NCBI GenBank assembly: GCA_027297085.1
Contig: JAPUIL010000584.1
Location: 1-8,572 of the forward strand
Direction of reading: 5' to 3'
Length of the DNA stretch: 8,572 bases
Origin: Verrucomicrobiota bacterium
GTDB lineage: Bacteria > Verrucomicrobiota > Verrucomicrobiia > Opitutales > UBA2995
Shown: positions 1 through 7,364 of the stretch, piece after piece
How positions within the stretch are numbered: the stretch's first letter is position 1
How the letters are laid out: each line of letters starts with the position of its first letter
The notes under the pieces: model-generated
Seen by the model: only the letters and a program-made list of their open reading frames with translations
Told to the model about the DNA's origin: nothing
Database searches by the model: none
Made by a program: the position numbers and the translations under genes

Positions 1-1
1 A

Positions 2-202
2 ACCTTTCTTGGAATTGCTCAACGACATTTGGCGAAAGGGAACTCATTCGATGAAGCTATGCACCTGCTCATCCGAAACATTCTGAACTCACCACGTAAA
101 CAAGGACAAGTACACCATGGCAGCCTTTATAAGCAGGAGAATAAGTATGAGGATGAAGTCTATAAGATGATCCTCTGCAGCCCACCGTATGAATCCAGCT
201 AA
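2..202 (+). CDS. C-terminal fragment of an unidentified protein (possibly DUF1595-like)
   Basis: An open frame enters from the left edge and ends at TAA (200-202), giving 66 residues without a visible start. The first half (residues about 2-32, with FLGIAQRHLAKG, SFDEAMHLL and ILNSPR) resembles the helical segment 'L..hL..G.SFdeAl...l..iL.SPrFLY' of DUF1595 in the large planctomycete/verrucomicrobial cytochrome-associated proteins. This is a resemblance from memory, not a search result. In that family the SPR is normally followed by FLY and several hundred more residues. Here the sequence changes to a charged, lysine- and glutamate-rich tail ending in SPPYESS. The gene may therefore be a truncated member, a frameshifted copy or an unrelated protein. 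It is convergent with the aldo/keto reductase and is followed 11 bp later by a hairpin with a T-tract, which supports a real gene end. Function is not assigned. Confidence 0.45.
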   Translation, partial: TFLGIAQRHLAKGNSFDEAMHLLIRNILNSPRKQGQVHHGSLYKQENKYEDEVYKMILCSPPYESS

Positions 203-213
203 GATCAGAATTT

Positions 214-240
214 CAGAAAGCTTCAGCCTTCTGCCTTTTT
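214..240 (+). terminator. Intrinsic terminator between convergent genes
   Basis: CAGAAAGC (214-221) and GCCTTCTG (226-233) form an 8-bp stem with one A/C mismatch and a TTCA loop, followed by CC and five T (236-240). It lies 11 bp after the stop at 202, so it fits termination of the plus-strand gene. In the minus-strand transcript the mismatch becomes a G-U pair, which makes a slightly better stem, but the following sequence is only weakly U-rich. It may therefore also serve the aldo/keto reductase, whose stop codon overlaps the last T of the tract. Confidence 0.6.
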
Positions 241-1217
241 CAGGTCACCGGTAAACCGTGAGCCGTCCGCAGGCTTTCATCGGCCTTGAGCAGGTCGAGC
301 CCACGCTGAGCTACGGCGAGAAATTCTTCCTCGTCCAAGGCATCGACTCGACGGAAAGTTTCCAGAAGCTGATCGAGGTGGGCCATCTTGTTGATACCTA
401 TAACGGCGGTGCAAAGGCCTTGCAGGCTGAGCGCGTAGCGGATGGCATTTTCGTAATCCTCTTTGGGCAAACGAAACTCGTTGTCCTGGTTGCCTCCTAG
501 AACCTTCATAGCTACCAGGCCGATATTCTTTTCCTGTGCTCGAGCCCAGACCTTGTGCTCAAAATCATAGGTGTGCTGATTCACAAAATTGACCGCGTTC
601 ATCATCACGTCGATTTCACCCGAATCGATGGCGTAGTGAAAACGACTGGGATGCAGGTGCCCGCTGGCGCCAATAAAGCGAACCTTTCCCTGTTGCCTGG
701 CTTTGCGCAGAGCACCCATAGCGCCCTTTTTGCTAAAGGCAAAATCGAGACCTTTCCAGCGCTCCAGGTGACCCAGGTTATGCAGGTGCACCAGATCCAC
801 ATGATCTGTTTGAATATGCTTTAAACTATTTTCCAGAAGCTCCATGGTACCTTCATAGGTATCCGCCTCCGTTTTCGTAACTATAAACACCTTGTCACGT
901 TTACCTTTTAGGGCATGGCCAAGCCGGCGTTCAGCTTCCCCATTCGCATAATTGGGAGCTGTATCCATGTAATTAATGCCTTCGTCAATCGCCTTGGCGA
1001 TAATATCGTTCACCTTCGGAATGTCCGTGTTATCGCGACCCAGAGGAGCAGTCCCAATTCCAAGCTTAGAAACCTGGACACCTGTCCGGCCCAAGGACGA
1101 ATATGGCATACCATTCGCAGTCGACGAGGCAGCCCAGGCGGAAGAGCTCATGTTTTTTAAGGCAAATAAACCACTACTAGCAAGTGCGGTGGCTTTAATG
1201 AATTCTCGGCGTTCCAT
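240..1217 (-). CDS. Tat-exported aldo/keto reductase
   Basis: This 325-residue protein is a member of the aldo/keto reductase superfamily, NAD(P)H-dependent (beta/alpha)8-barrel enzymes that interconvert carbonyls and alcohols. The catalytic tetrad is visible: D85 (in MDTAPNY), Y90, K115 (in FIVTKTE) and H146 (in DLVHLH). Further family marks are SKLGIGTAPLG near 50-60 and GKVRFIGASGH near 177-187. The N-terminus has a twin-arginine signal, ERREFIK at 2-8, followed by a hydrophobic stretch and a likely cleavage site after SAWA (about 29-30), so the enzyme is probably exported folded with its cofactor. No C-terminal cysteine cluster is present, unlike some iron-sulfur AKRs. The ATG at 1215-1217 is preferred because it places the Tat motif at the very N-terminus; no clear ribosome site precedes it. 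A terminator and a candidate promoter upstream suggest transcription separate from the cytochrome operon. The substrate is unknown. Confidence 0.93.
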   Translation of the reverse strand: MERREFIKATALASSGLFALKNMSSSAWAASSTANGMPYSSLGRTGVQVSKLGIGTAPLGRDNTDIPKVNDIIAKAIDEGINYMDTAPNYANGEAERRLGHALKGKRDKVFIVTKTEADTYEGTMELLENSLKHIQTDHVDLVHLHNLGHLERWKGLDFAFSKKGAMGALRKARQQGKVRFIGASGHLHPSRFHYAIDSGEIDVMMNAVNFVNQHTYDFEHKVWARAQEKNIGLVAMKVLGGNQDNEFRLPKEDYENAIRYALSLQGLCTAVIGINKMAHLDQLLETFRRVDALDEEEFLAVAQRGLDLLKADESLRTAHGLPVT

Positions 1218-1259
1218 TACGATGTAGGGGTTGATAGATTAATCTGCAAAGTGATCCCT

Positions 1260-1288
1260 AATTTAGACGTAAAAAAGAGGAAAAGCAA
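1260..1288 (-). promoter_or_regulatory. Candidate promoter for the aldo/keto reductase gene
   Basis: Read on the minus strand, TTGCTT (1283-1288) and TAAATT (1260-1265) are separated by exactly 17 bp, in the 86-bp space between the upstream terminator and the reductase start. The matches to the sigma-70-type consensus are modest (about 3/6 and 4/6). Position and spacing are the main support. It would leave a leader of about 35 nt. Confidence 0.3.
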
Positions 1289-1303
1289 CTCCTTGTTTCC
1301 AAC

Positions 1304-1335
1304 AAAAAACCTGCCTCCGATCAGAAGACAGGTTT
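1304..1335 (-). terminator. Strong intrinsic terminator of the ThuA-cytochrome operon
   Basis: On the minus strand a stem formed by 1324-1335 and 1307-1318 closes a 5-nt loop (1319-1323). The seven outer pairs, AAACCTG with CAGGTTT, are perfect, and the inner part contains two G-U pairs. A run of six T (complement of 1304-1309) forms the end of the stem and the tail. It begins about 28 bp after the stop of the composite cytochrome gene, so it should end the operon and insulate the downstream reductase gene. Confidence 0.8.
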
Positions 1336-1363
1336 GCTGAGAAAAATATGTTTTCAGGAAATC

Positions 1364-4300
1364 TTAATTGTGCGGATGCATCTCCAGGATTTCATCTACC
1401 ATATAGAATCCGGTTTTGTCCTTAACTTCCTCCCGCACACGGGCCACATCTTCCGGTTGAACGATTTTGGAAAGACCTTTCGGATTTCCGAACTGAATTT
1501 TCACGTAGGTGATAACCCCGGCAATTTCCTCATCAGTAAGTATACCTTCGAAACCGGTCATTGGCGGAACTCCTGTCGTTGGATCGTAAGTCTGGCCATC
1601 CACTTCGATGGGTCCCCAGAGGCCTTTCAAAACCATCTTGATGAGGCGATCTTCGCTACCGTTCAGCCATTTGTTTACATTGAGCGGTGGGTAAATATTT
1701 TCAATGGCTCCCTTGCCATTTGCTGCATGGCAAGTGATACAATGCGCATCGCGACTGTAGACTTCCTGGCCAAGGTTGAAGACTTCGAGAGCGGCTGCCG
1801 GCACATTGGTTTGTGGCACGGAGTTCGACTGATTTCTTTGGCTCGCTTCCTCCTTATTATAAAATTCCAATGTTCCGGCGAGGTAAGAAGCCAGAGTTGG
1901 ATTTGATCTCAAGCGCAATTTGCCTAACCGGTAAAGCGCCTCCACACGGTCACCAAGCGTCCACATGATAGCTTCGTAAGCAGGTCCCATCCATTTCGTG
2001 ATGGGCTTTTTCATGCCTTCAACAGCGATCATCGCTCCTATATCATTATCCATCCAGGATGCTGCGACTACCGACTCAAGCCGCACACGAGGATGTTCAT
2101 CCACAGCGGCTGCCATGAAGAGTTCCTGATAGCCAGAAATATGGCGATAAGCGTAACGCAATACCCGGACCGCAGCAGAACGCAATTGGTAGCTCTTATT
2201 GCTCAGACATTGTTTCAACAATTTTTCGTCCACCTGATTTTGGGCCCAAGTCACCCAAAGAGCTTCGAGCAAATTGCGCTCGTAGTCCGGGTCGCTTTTG
2301 TCCAGAGATGCCGCCCACTTCTTAACGGCCGGAATGACCTTCTTTGCCTCGCGACCACGGATTTCCCGACGGGTGCGGTACCGCGTACGGAATTCATGCT
2401 CTTTCAGATTTTCAAATAACTCCGGCAGCGGAGCCCCGGCAATGTTGGCCGGTGTGACCAGCGGCCGCGTTGGATAAGTGATGCGGTAAATTCGGCCATG
2501 ATCATTGTCACGGTTAGGATCACGTGCAGAGTGCTGCATGTGGCCAATCAACGGATTGTGCCAGTCGATGAGGTAGAGGGATCCATCGGGTGCGATTTCT
2601 ATCTCGCAAGGGCGGAAATTTGGATCACTTGAATAGACCATGTCTTGCCGTAGCTCCCCGGTAAAACCTGCGCCATCTTCCCATATCTTATGTTGCTTGA
2701 TACCAAGAAAACCAATCGCGTTGCAGATCATAAAGTCTCCCTGAACTTCTTCGGGAAAGTGGCGAGAGTACATAAACTCGGTTCCCGATGTAGGCCGCAC
2801 ACGGTGGGTGGTGAACTGGGCAACTTTTTCAATTTCCATTCCATAAGGAATTTTGGCAGACAGAGGCAGCGACCACCAATTGGCTCCCGGGGAAGCATCC
2901 GAAAGGTAAGTCTGACCCCACTCGTCGAAAGCAACCCCCCAAGGGTTGGAAACATCCGTTTGCATGAAACGTTCCAGACGCCAGGACTTGGGATCGAAAC
3001 GCCAGGTCCCGCCATCAGTGCAACGCTCCGGACCGTAGGGAGTTTCCACCTGCGAATGGAGAAACCGGCCTTCATTCATGTAGAAGGCTCCAGAAGCATC
3101 CGCACAAAAAGCGGAGATGGCATGGTGCGTATCATGAGAATCGAAACCATGCAGCAGTAGTTCCTGACGATCAGCTTTGTCGTCCCCGTCGTCATCGACC
3201 AATAGTACCAGGTTGGGTTCCTGCGCCAGGTAAACGCCTTCGGGCGCCAACTCAAAACCGATTGGCACGTGTAGTCCATCGGCGAATACAGTTTGTTTAT
3301 CCGCTCTGCCATCTCCATCGGTATCTTCGAAAATCAGAATCTTGTCGTTCGGTCGTTCATCTCCGGGTTTGTAATGCGGGTAAGAAGGAATCACCGAAAC
3401 CCACATCCGTCCTTTGTTATCAAAAGACATTTGAACGGGGTTCCGAAGATCCGGAAATTCGGACTCGGATGCAAACAGATCTATTTTGTACCCTTCAGGC
3501 ATGGTGAAATGCTCCAGAGCCTTGTCCACATCCAGAAACTCGATGGGAAAATCGAAGTTGGTTTCCACAGGTGTCAAGGAACGCGTCTTACTGTCATCGA
3601 CTGAGAGATCCCGGGATTCTCCCTGAACTATTTCGTGTATTTTTTCGTCACGGAGAGCAGTCATCTGCCGGATCTTTTCTATTTCCTCCGGGTAGTTAAT
3701 ATTACCATACGGTTTGTAGCGGCGACCATGAACATGCACTCCATTGAGCATCCGGTAATCGTTAAACCAAAACCAGTTCTTATCTTCGACCGCTTCATAT
3801 ACCACCTCAGCCGCCGTTCTGGACCTTACGGGATACTTACCATAAAGAGCATCCGCCAGGATTAACGACAAATTCCGGTACCCTTCATCTGAGAGAGCAA
3901 ATCCGTTGATAGTCTGTGGATTATCCGAGTGTCGATAAAGCGCCTGCGTCGGTGAAAATAATTCAATAAAACCAACACCACGTGCCTCGGCCACTTGTTT
4001 CATGGCTCCCGTATAGGCGGCGAGGCGGTTATTTTCTTCTTTTCCGTCGGGCAGATCCTGCTGATCGGACAGATCCTCGAAAGCTATGGGTGAAACCAAC
4101 ACCAGGTTAGGAGCTGACTTACCATTGTATTGTTGCGCCAAAGTATGGGTAATAAAGGCATCCAGTTCGTCATAAAAGTTGCCGACCTGGTTGATGCCGT
4201 CGAAAGATTCGTTATACCCGAAAAAAGCCAGTATCGTATCGGCTTTGAGCATACTGAGCCACTCATCGGGATAAGGGAAATGCCCAATCCCGGTATGAAT

Positions 4301-4606
4301 ACTATGTTTCGGATGAAAGACTTCTGCCCCGGGAAAAGCCCATTGAGTTTCTCGCGACGGGTGGGGTCGAAATCCAGCTGTGTCTCCCGGGTGGCAGATA
4401 TTGCGAACAATAAGTTTTGAACTGGGATAACGGCGTTGAAGCTCGGTCTCGAAATAGGGAAAGTTGATCATCCGCTCACCGAGTCCATTCCCGATCAGCA
4501 CGATGTTTTCATCCTTTTCAACTGAAAGCGGTAAGGTGATGGCCTCAACACATGAAATCCCTGCAAACAAAGCAGCAGCTAGTAACAGTCTCTTGTACTT
4601 AATCAT
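1364..4606 (-). CDS. PVC-type composite protein: SGNH-like domain, dehydrogenase beta-propeller, HEAT repeats and cytochrome c
   Basis: This 1080-residue secreted protein probably oxidises a sugar-like or alcohol substrate outside the cytoplasm and passes electrons to its own heme. A signal peptide (about 1-22) has a basic start and ends near SCVEA; C19 is a poor lipobox. An SGNH-hydrolase-like fold spans about 30-260 (VLIGNGLGE, GDTAGFRP, FFGYNES, SDEGYRNLS), but the usual catalytic Ser and His positions hold G41 and Y243, so esterase activity is doubtful. A beta-propeller of the membrane-bound dehydrogenase/NHL kind covers about 365-715, with two aspartate-rich, calcium-loop-like turns (D428-D436 and D471-D479). 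HEAT-like helices follow at about 770-900. The C-terminal cytochrome c domain has CITCH at 956-960 (covalent heme) and M1016 in PPMTGF as probable axial ligand. It is the second gene of an operon, 26 bp after the ThuA gene. No strong ribosome site is visible; the start is chosen for the signal peptide. The substrate is unknown. Confidence 0.93.
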   Translation of the reverse strand: MIKYKRLLLAAALFAGISCVEAITLPLSVEKDENIVLIGNGLGERMINFPYFETELQRRYPSSKLIVRNICHPGDTAGFRPHPSRETQWAFPGAEVFHPKHSIHTGIGHFPYPDEWLSMLKADTILAFFGYNESFDGINQVGNFYDELDAFITHTLAQQYNGKSAPNLVLVSPIAFEDLSDQQDLPDGKEENNRLAAYTGAMKQVAEARGVGFIELFSPTQALYRHSDNPQTINGFALSDEGYRNLSLILADALYGKYPVRSRTAAEVVYEAVEDKNWFWFNDYRMLNGVHVHGRRYKPYGNINYPEEIEKIRQMTALRDEKIHEIVQGESRDLSVDDSKTRSLTPVETNFDFPIEFLDVDKALEHFTMPEGYKIDLFASESEFPDLRNPVQMSFDNKGRMWVSVIPSYPHYKPGDERPNDKILIFEDTDGDGRADKQTVFADGLHVPIGFELAPEGVYLAQEPNLVLLVDDDGDDKADRQELLLHGFDSHDTHHAISAFCADASGAFYMNEGRFLHSQVETPYGPERCTDGGTWRFDPKSWRLERFMQTDVSNPWGVAFDEWGQTYLSDASPGANWWSLPLSAKIPYGMEIEKVAQFTTHRVRPTSGTEFMYSRHFPEEVQGDFMICNAIGFLGIKQHKIWEDGAGFTGELRQDMVYSSDPNFRPCEIEIAPDGSLYLIDWHNPLIGHMQHSARDPNRDNDHGRIYRITYPTRPLVTPANIAGAPLPELFENLKEHEFRTRYRTRREIRGREAKKVIPAVKKWAASLDKSDPDYERNLLEALWVTWAQNQVDEKLLKQCLSNKSYQLRSAAVRVLRYAYRHISGYQELFMAAAVDEHPRVRLESVVAASWMDNDIGAMIAVEGMKKPITKWMGPAYEAIMWTLGDRVEALYRLGKLRLRSNPTLASYLAGTLEFYNKEEASQRNQSNSVPQTNVPAAALEVFNLGQEVYSRDAHCITCHAANGKGAIENIYPPLNVNKWLNGSEDRLIKMVLKGLWGPIEVDGQTYDPTTGVPPMTGFEGILTDEEIAGVITYVKIQFGNPKGLSKIVQPEDVARVREEVKDKTGFYMVDEILEMHPHN

Positions 4607-4632
4607 ATAACGATTGGAAATTTGGGATTCGA

Positions 4633-5703
4633 TTACTCGAAGTCTTCCACATACACTACATTCTCATCCCAATAAGGGTCATTTAAAAATCCATACATGG
4701 AGGGCTCGAATGACCCAACGATGTCTACCTTGGTTCCCTCGGCAGGTACCGGTATTCCAAGGCTCCAGTAAATGCCATTCACGATCATCCGGCAGGTTCC
4801 TTCTACCGGAAGTTCAATGGAGGCTCCCATGGTGGTGGCAAAGGCTTTACCCGTTTTACCATCTGGGAGCTTATAAGTTTTTGTCCATGCCACCGGCATC
4901 ATGGGATTATTCTTATGGAAACCTTGGTGCTTACCATAACCAGGAACCTTCTCATAGGGTCCAGGGCCGAGAGGCGGACTGTCTTTTTCCATGCCGGCCA
5001 GCACTTGGCCCATCACAACGGCTACACAGTCATTGTTTTCCGGCCAGGTAACCCCATACACATCGGTCGATCCCCAGATATCTCCATCGCCAATTCCGTT
5101 GGTAATCTCATGATTCCCCACCGCTATTCCGCGAGTAGATTCATTTTTGTGCCATCCGTGGTGACTGACCCAGGTCGTTCCAAGGACAAGCTCGCCAAAT
5201 CCATTTTTCCACTCTTTCTTGTCTCCTTTATAATTATGACTCCAGTGAGCGTAGTTGGAGCTGGCAGGCACATCAAAGGCGTGAGTCGCCGTACGCATAC
5301 CGACCACAGGCTTACCTGCCAGTAAGAAATCTTCGATCGGCTTCATTTGCTCATCAGGCAAGTTGCGAAAACGAGTGCCAATCACCATAAGGTCGGCATC
5401 ATTCAGCGCCTTGGTGTTCGGTATAGGGGTATAGTTATTCGGATTCACAATCCCCGGCTTTTCCGGATCTTGAGAAAACAAAACGGTGCACCTGAATCCA
5501 TGGTGAGTAGAAAGAATCTTGGCCAGCTGAGGCATGGCCTCTTCGGAGCGGTATTCTTCATCCCCGGAAATGAGGACGATGTGTTTGCCTTTACCAGGTC
5601 CGTCGGAACCTTCGAAGACGAGCCATTGTTTCGGACCGGATTCTTTTGAACAGCCACTAGTGACCAGCATGAGTAAAATAACGGGGAGTATTGAGAATTT
5701 CAT
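4633..5703 (-). CDS. ThuA-domain lipoprotein
   Basis: This 356-residue protein belongs to the ThuA-like family, which has a glutamine-amidotransferase-like flavodoxin fold. The family takes its name from a trehalose-utilisation protein and is linked to processing of keto-disaccharides or keto-glycosides; most PVC members are uncharacterised. A lipoprotein signal is visible (hydrophobic stretch 5-14, then TSGC with C18). The ThuA domain starts at about 39 (HIVLISGDEEYRSEE) and runs to about 320. It includes DADLMVIGTRFRNLP (102-116), GKPVVGMRTATHAF (130-143), a His-rich segment with SHHGWH (180-185), and the characteristic GTCRMIVNGIYWSLG near 302-316. A short acidic tail follows. It is the first gene of the operon with the composite cytochrome, so the two proteins probably work on the same extracytoplasmic compound. 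Only a weak AGAAG lies just before the ATG. Assignment to the family is firm; the reaction is not known. Confidence 0.92.
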   Translation of the reverse strand: MKFSILPVILLMLVTSGCSKESGPKQWLVFEGSDGPGKGKHIVLISGDEEYRSEEAMPQLAKILSTHHGFRCTVLFSQDPEKPGIVNPNNYTPIPNTKALNDADLMVIGTRFRNLPDEQMKPIEDFLLAGKPVVGMRTATHAFDVPASSNYAHWSHNYKGDKKEWKNGFGELVLGTTWVSHHGWHKNESTRGIAVGNHEITNGIGDGDIWGSTDVYGVTWPENNDCVAVVMGQVLAGMEKDSPPLGPGPYEKVPGYGKHQGFHKNNPMMPVAWTKTYKLPDGKTGKAFATTMGASIELPVEGTCRMIVNGIYWSLGIPVPAEGTKVDIVGSFEPSMYGFLNDPYWDENVVYVEDFE

Positions 5704-5984
5704 AACTTCTTAGATGAATGAAGTGAAGATCCTGGGTAAGCTCGGATTTGAAACGTTCTGGAAAAAATCGGACATGGTCAATGGGATCATGTTTTAAGGA
5801 GACTCTGGAATTACAAAACCAGACTGTTAAAAGGAGAAGACTCTAAAAGCAATGAGTACTTTTATCAATGAACTGAAACAACCCAGGAGATGGACTTAGG
5901 CGACCCGAAACCGGTTTTAATTTGCTCATGGTCCAAATAGCTGAAATCCAGTAACCATAGAAGAAAGCTTGCTTTCAGGGTAAA
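5704..5984. other. Divergent intergenic region between the ThuA operon and the Nramp gene
   Basis: These 281 bp must hold the promoters for both directions, but no convincing -35/-10 pair could be picked on either strand. Visible structure includes a 10-bp perfect palindrome (listed separately) and two similar purine-rich words (AAGGAGACTCT at 5796-5806 and AAGGAGAAGACTCT at 5831-5844). The words GGAATTACAAAACC (5807-5820) and GGAAATTACAAAAACC (5987-6002) also resemble each other; the second covers the start of the Nramp gene. A 15-codon ORF at 5852-5899 has no useful ribosome site. No RNA gene was recognised. Confidence 0.5.
5908..5917. repeat. 10-bp perfect palindrome, possible operator
   Basis: AAACCGGTTT is an exact inverted repeat about 68 bp before the Nramp start and about 205 bp before the ThuA start. 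It could be a binding half for a dimeric regulator, but no second copy was seen nearby and no regulator gene lies in the window. Chance occurrence is possible. Confidence 0.2.
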
Positions 5985-7364
5985 TTGGAAATTACAAAAA
6001 CCTTCAGTCTCACCACCGCATCGGTCTTATCTATAGATCAGAAACCCATAAAACACCACCCCAACCCATTGAGTAACCAAGCTGCACCCCCACCGGTCCC
6101 TACCACATTCTGGCAATACATTCGTTCGATGGGACCCGGAATCGTCATCGTGCTGACCTGGCTAGGGGCCGGAGATCTTGTGGACGCGGCGGTGGCCGGA
6201 GGTAATTATGGTTATGCGCTTATGTGGGCTTTGATGCTGGCCCTGCTTGTGCGGTTTATTTTCGTTTCAATTCTGGCTAAGTATCAACTCTGCAACCAAC
6301 ACGGCGAATCGGTCATGTCCGGTTTTCAGCGAATTCACCCCTATCTTCCAATATTTTTTGCCATCGTGGCGTTTTTGTTGGGACACTTCTATGGCTCCTA
6401 CATGGTAAAGGGCGCCGGAGAAGCTTTCTCGAAAATGGTCGGATTCGGTCAGCCTTGGGCATGGTCGATCTTCTGGGTATGTTTGGTAGTGATATTATGC
6501 TTCAAAGGCGTATTCAGCCGGATCGAAATAGTCTTTTTCGTATTTCTGGGACTCTTAAGTGTATCCCTGATCGGGGTAGCTGCCTGGAGTGGGCCGAGCC
6601 CAGTCGAAGCATTCAAAGGAGTATTTCTATTTTCAATGCCGGAAGATACAGGTTCCTTCGGGGTGCTACTCGTTGTAACTTCCCTCATAGGCGCGGTAGG
6701 CGGTTCCATTACCAACTTATTCTACCCCTATTTTATTGATAAAAAAAACTGGCGAGGACCCAAATACCGTAAACTGCAACTCTACGATTTGGCCTTCGGC
6801 GTATGTGTCCTAATCATTCTTGATCTAGCTATCTGGACCGTGGGTGCTGAGATACTGCATCCAACTGGAAAATCAATTAGCGACTTCGACGACCTGGCAG
6901 GCCTGCTCAACATTGCCTTGGGAAAATTTGGCGGGGCGATCTTTTATTTGGGTGTATTCGGAGCGGTCATCACATCAGCAATTGGAAATGCCCTGGGCTT
7001 CGGATACCTGGTTGGGGACGTGGCAGATCAAAGGAATAAAGCAAAAGGAATTTCATCAAGCTCAGCGCCCATCGAAAAATCCCGTCTCTACAAAATCGTA
7101 GTGGTATGGACGTTGTTTTCACCGCTCATCTGGACCATTCCCGGAGCTCCAGGATTTGTGGAACTCACTATTATTGTAAACGCTGCTTCCGTCGTAGTGT
7201 TGCCCGTTCTTTCGGCAAGCATCTGGTATATAACTTCCCGGAAAAATTTCATCGGCACAGCATACCGAAACAAATGGTGGGAACATGCCGTAATGGGATT
7301 TCTATTTGCACTGGCAATTTGGGCTTCCTGGAATTCGGTTTACGCGATCGCGGAATACCTTTAG
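5985..7364 (+). CDS. Nramp-family transporter with non-canonical metal-site motifs
   Basis: This 459-residue inner-membrane protein has about eleven hydrophobic segments and the overall pattern of the Nramp (Mn2+/Fe2+, proton-coupled) family. It opens the membrane part with GPGIVIVLTWLG (50-61) and then AGGNYGYALMWAL, like canonical TM1-TM2. The family's metal-binding DPGN in TM1 is replaced by GAGD (61-64), and the TM6 MPHNLY region by SITNLF (241-246), so the three classic side chains (Asp, Asn, Met) appear as Gly, Asp and Ser. Transport of Mn2+ therefore cannot be assumed; Mg2+, another cation or a different solute is possible. The start is uncertain: the frame opens at 5961 and contains no ATG before M49, so TTG at 5985 is used, with AGGG 4 nt upstream; another TTG lies at codon 29. 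The first 48 residues are hydrophilic and proline/histidine-rich. The gene is divergent from the ThuA operon, and no clear terminator follows it. Confidence 0.85.
   Translation: MEITKTFSLTTASVLSIDQKPIKHHPNPLSNQAAPPPVPTTFWQYIRSMGPGIVIVLTWLGAGDLVDAAVAGGNYGYALMWALMLALLVRFIFVSILAKYQLCNQHGESVMSGFQRIHPYLPIFFAIVAFLLGHFYGSYMVKGAGEAFSKMVGFGQPWAWSIFWVCLVVILCFKGVFSRIEIVFFVFLGLLSVSLIGVAAWSGPSPVEAFKGVFLFSMPEDTGSFGVLLVVTSLIGAVGGSITNLFYPYFIDKKNWRGPKYRKLQLYDLAFGVCVLIILDLAIWTVGAEILHPTGKSISDFDDLAGLLNIALGKFGGAIFYLGVFGAVITSAIGNALGFGYLVGDVADQRNKAKGISSSSAPIEKSRLYKIVVVWTLFSPLIWTIPGAPGFVELTIIVNAASVVVLPVLSASIWYITSRKNFIGTAYRNKWWEHAVMGFLFALAIWASWNSVYAIAEYL

Noticed and set aside
1334..1906. A 190-codon plus-strand ORF, and similar ORFs of 80-156 codons opposite the large genes
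   Set aside because: They lie fully antisense to well-supported conserved genes, show no family motifs or sensible N-termini, and are explained as shadows of the minus-strand coding sequence.
3279..3325. Aspartate-rich DTDGDGRAD loop in the propeller as a true EF-hand domain
   Set aside because: It lacks flanking EF-hand helices and sits between propeller strands; such turns are common in this protein family and probably bind calcium structurally.
5852..5899. A 15-codon ORF (MSTFINELKQPRRWT) in the divergent region
   Set aside because: The nearest purine-rich ribosome-like site is about 14 nt away, the peptide resembles nothing known to me, and such short ORFs are expected by chance.
5963..5976. 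Inverted repeat GAAAGC-TT-GCTTTC just before the Nramp start
   Set aside because: The 2-nt loop is too tight for a stable RNA hairpin and no T-tract follows; it is not convincing as a terminator or riboswitch.
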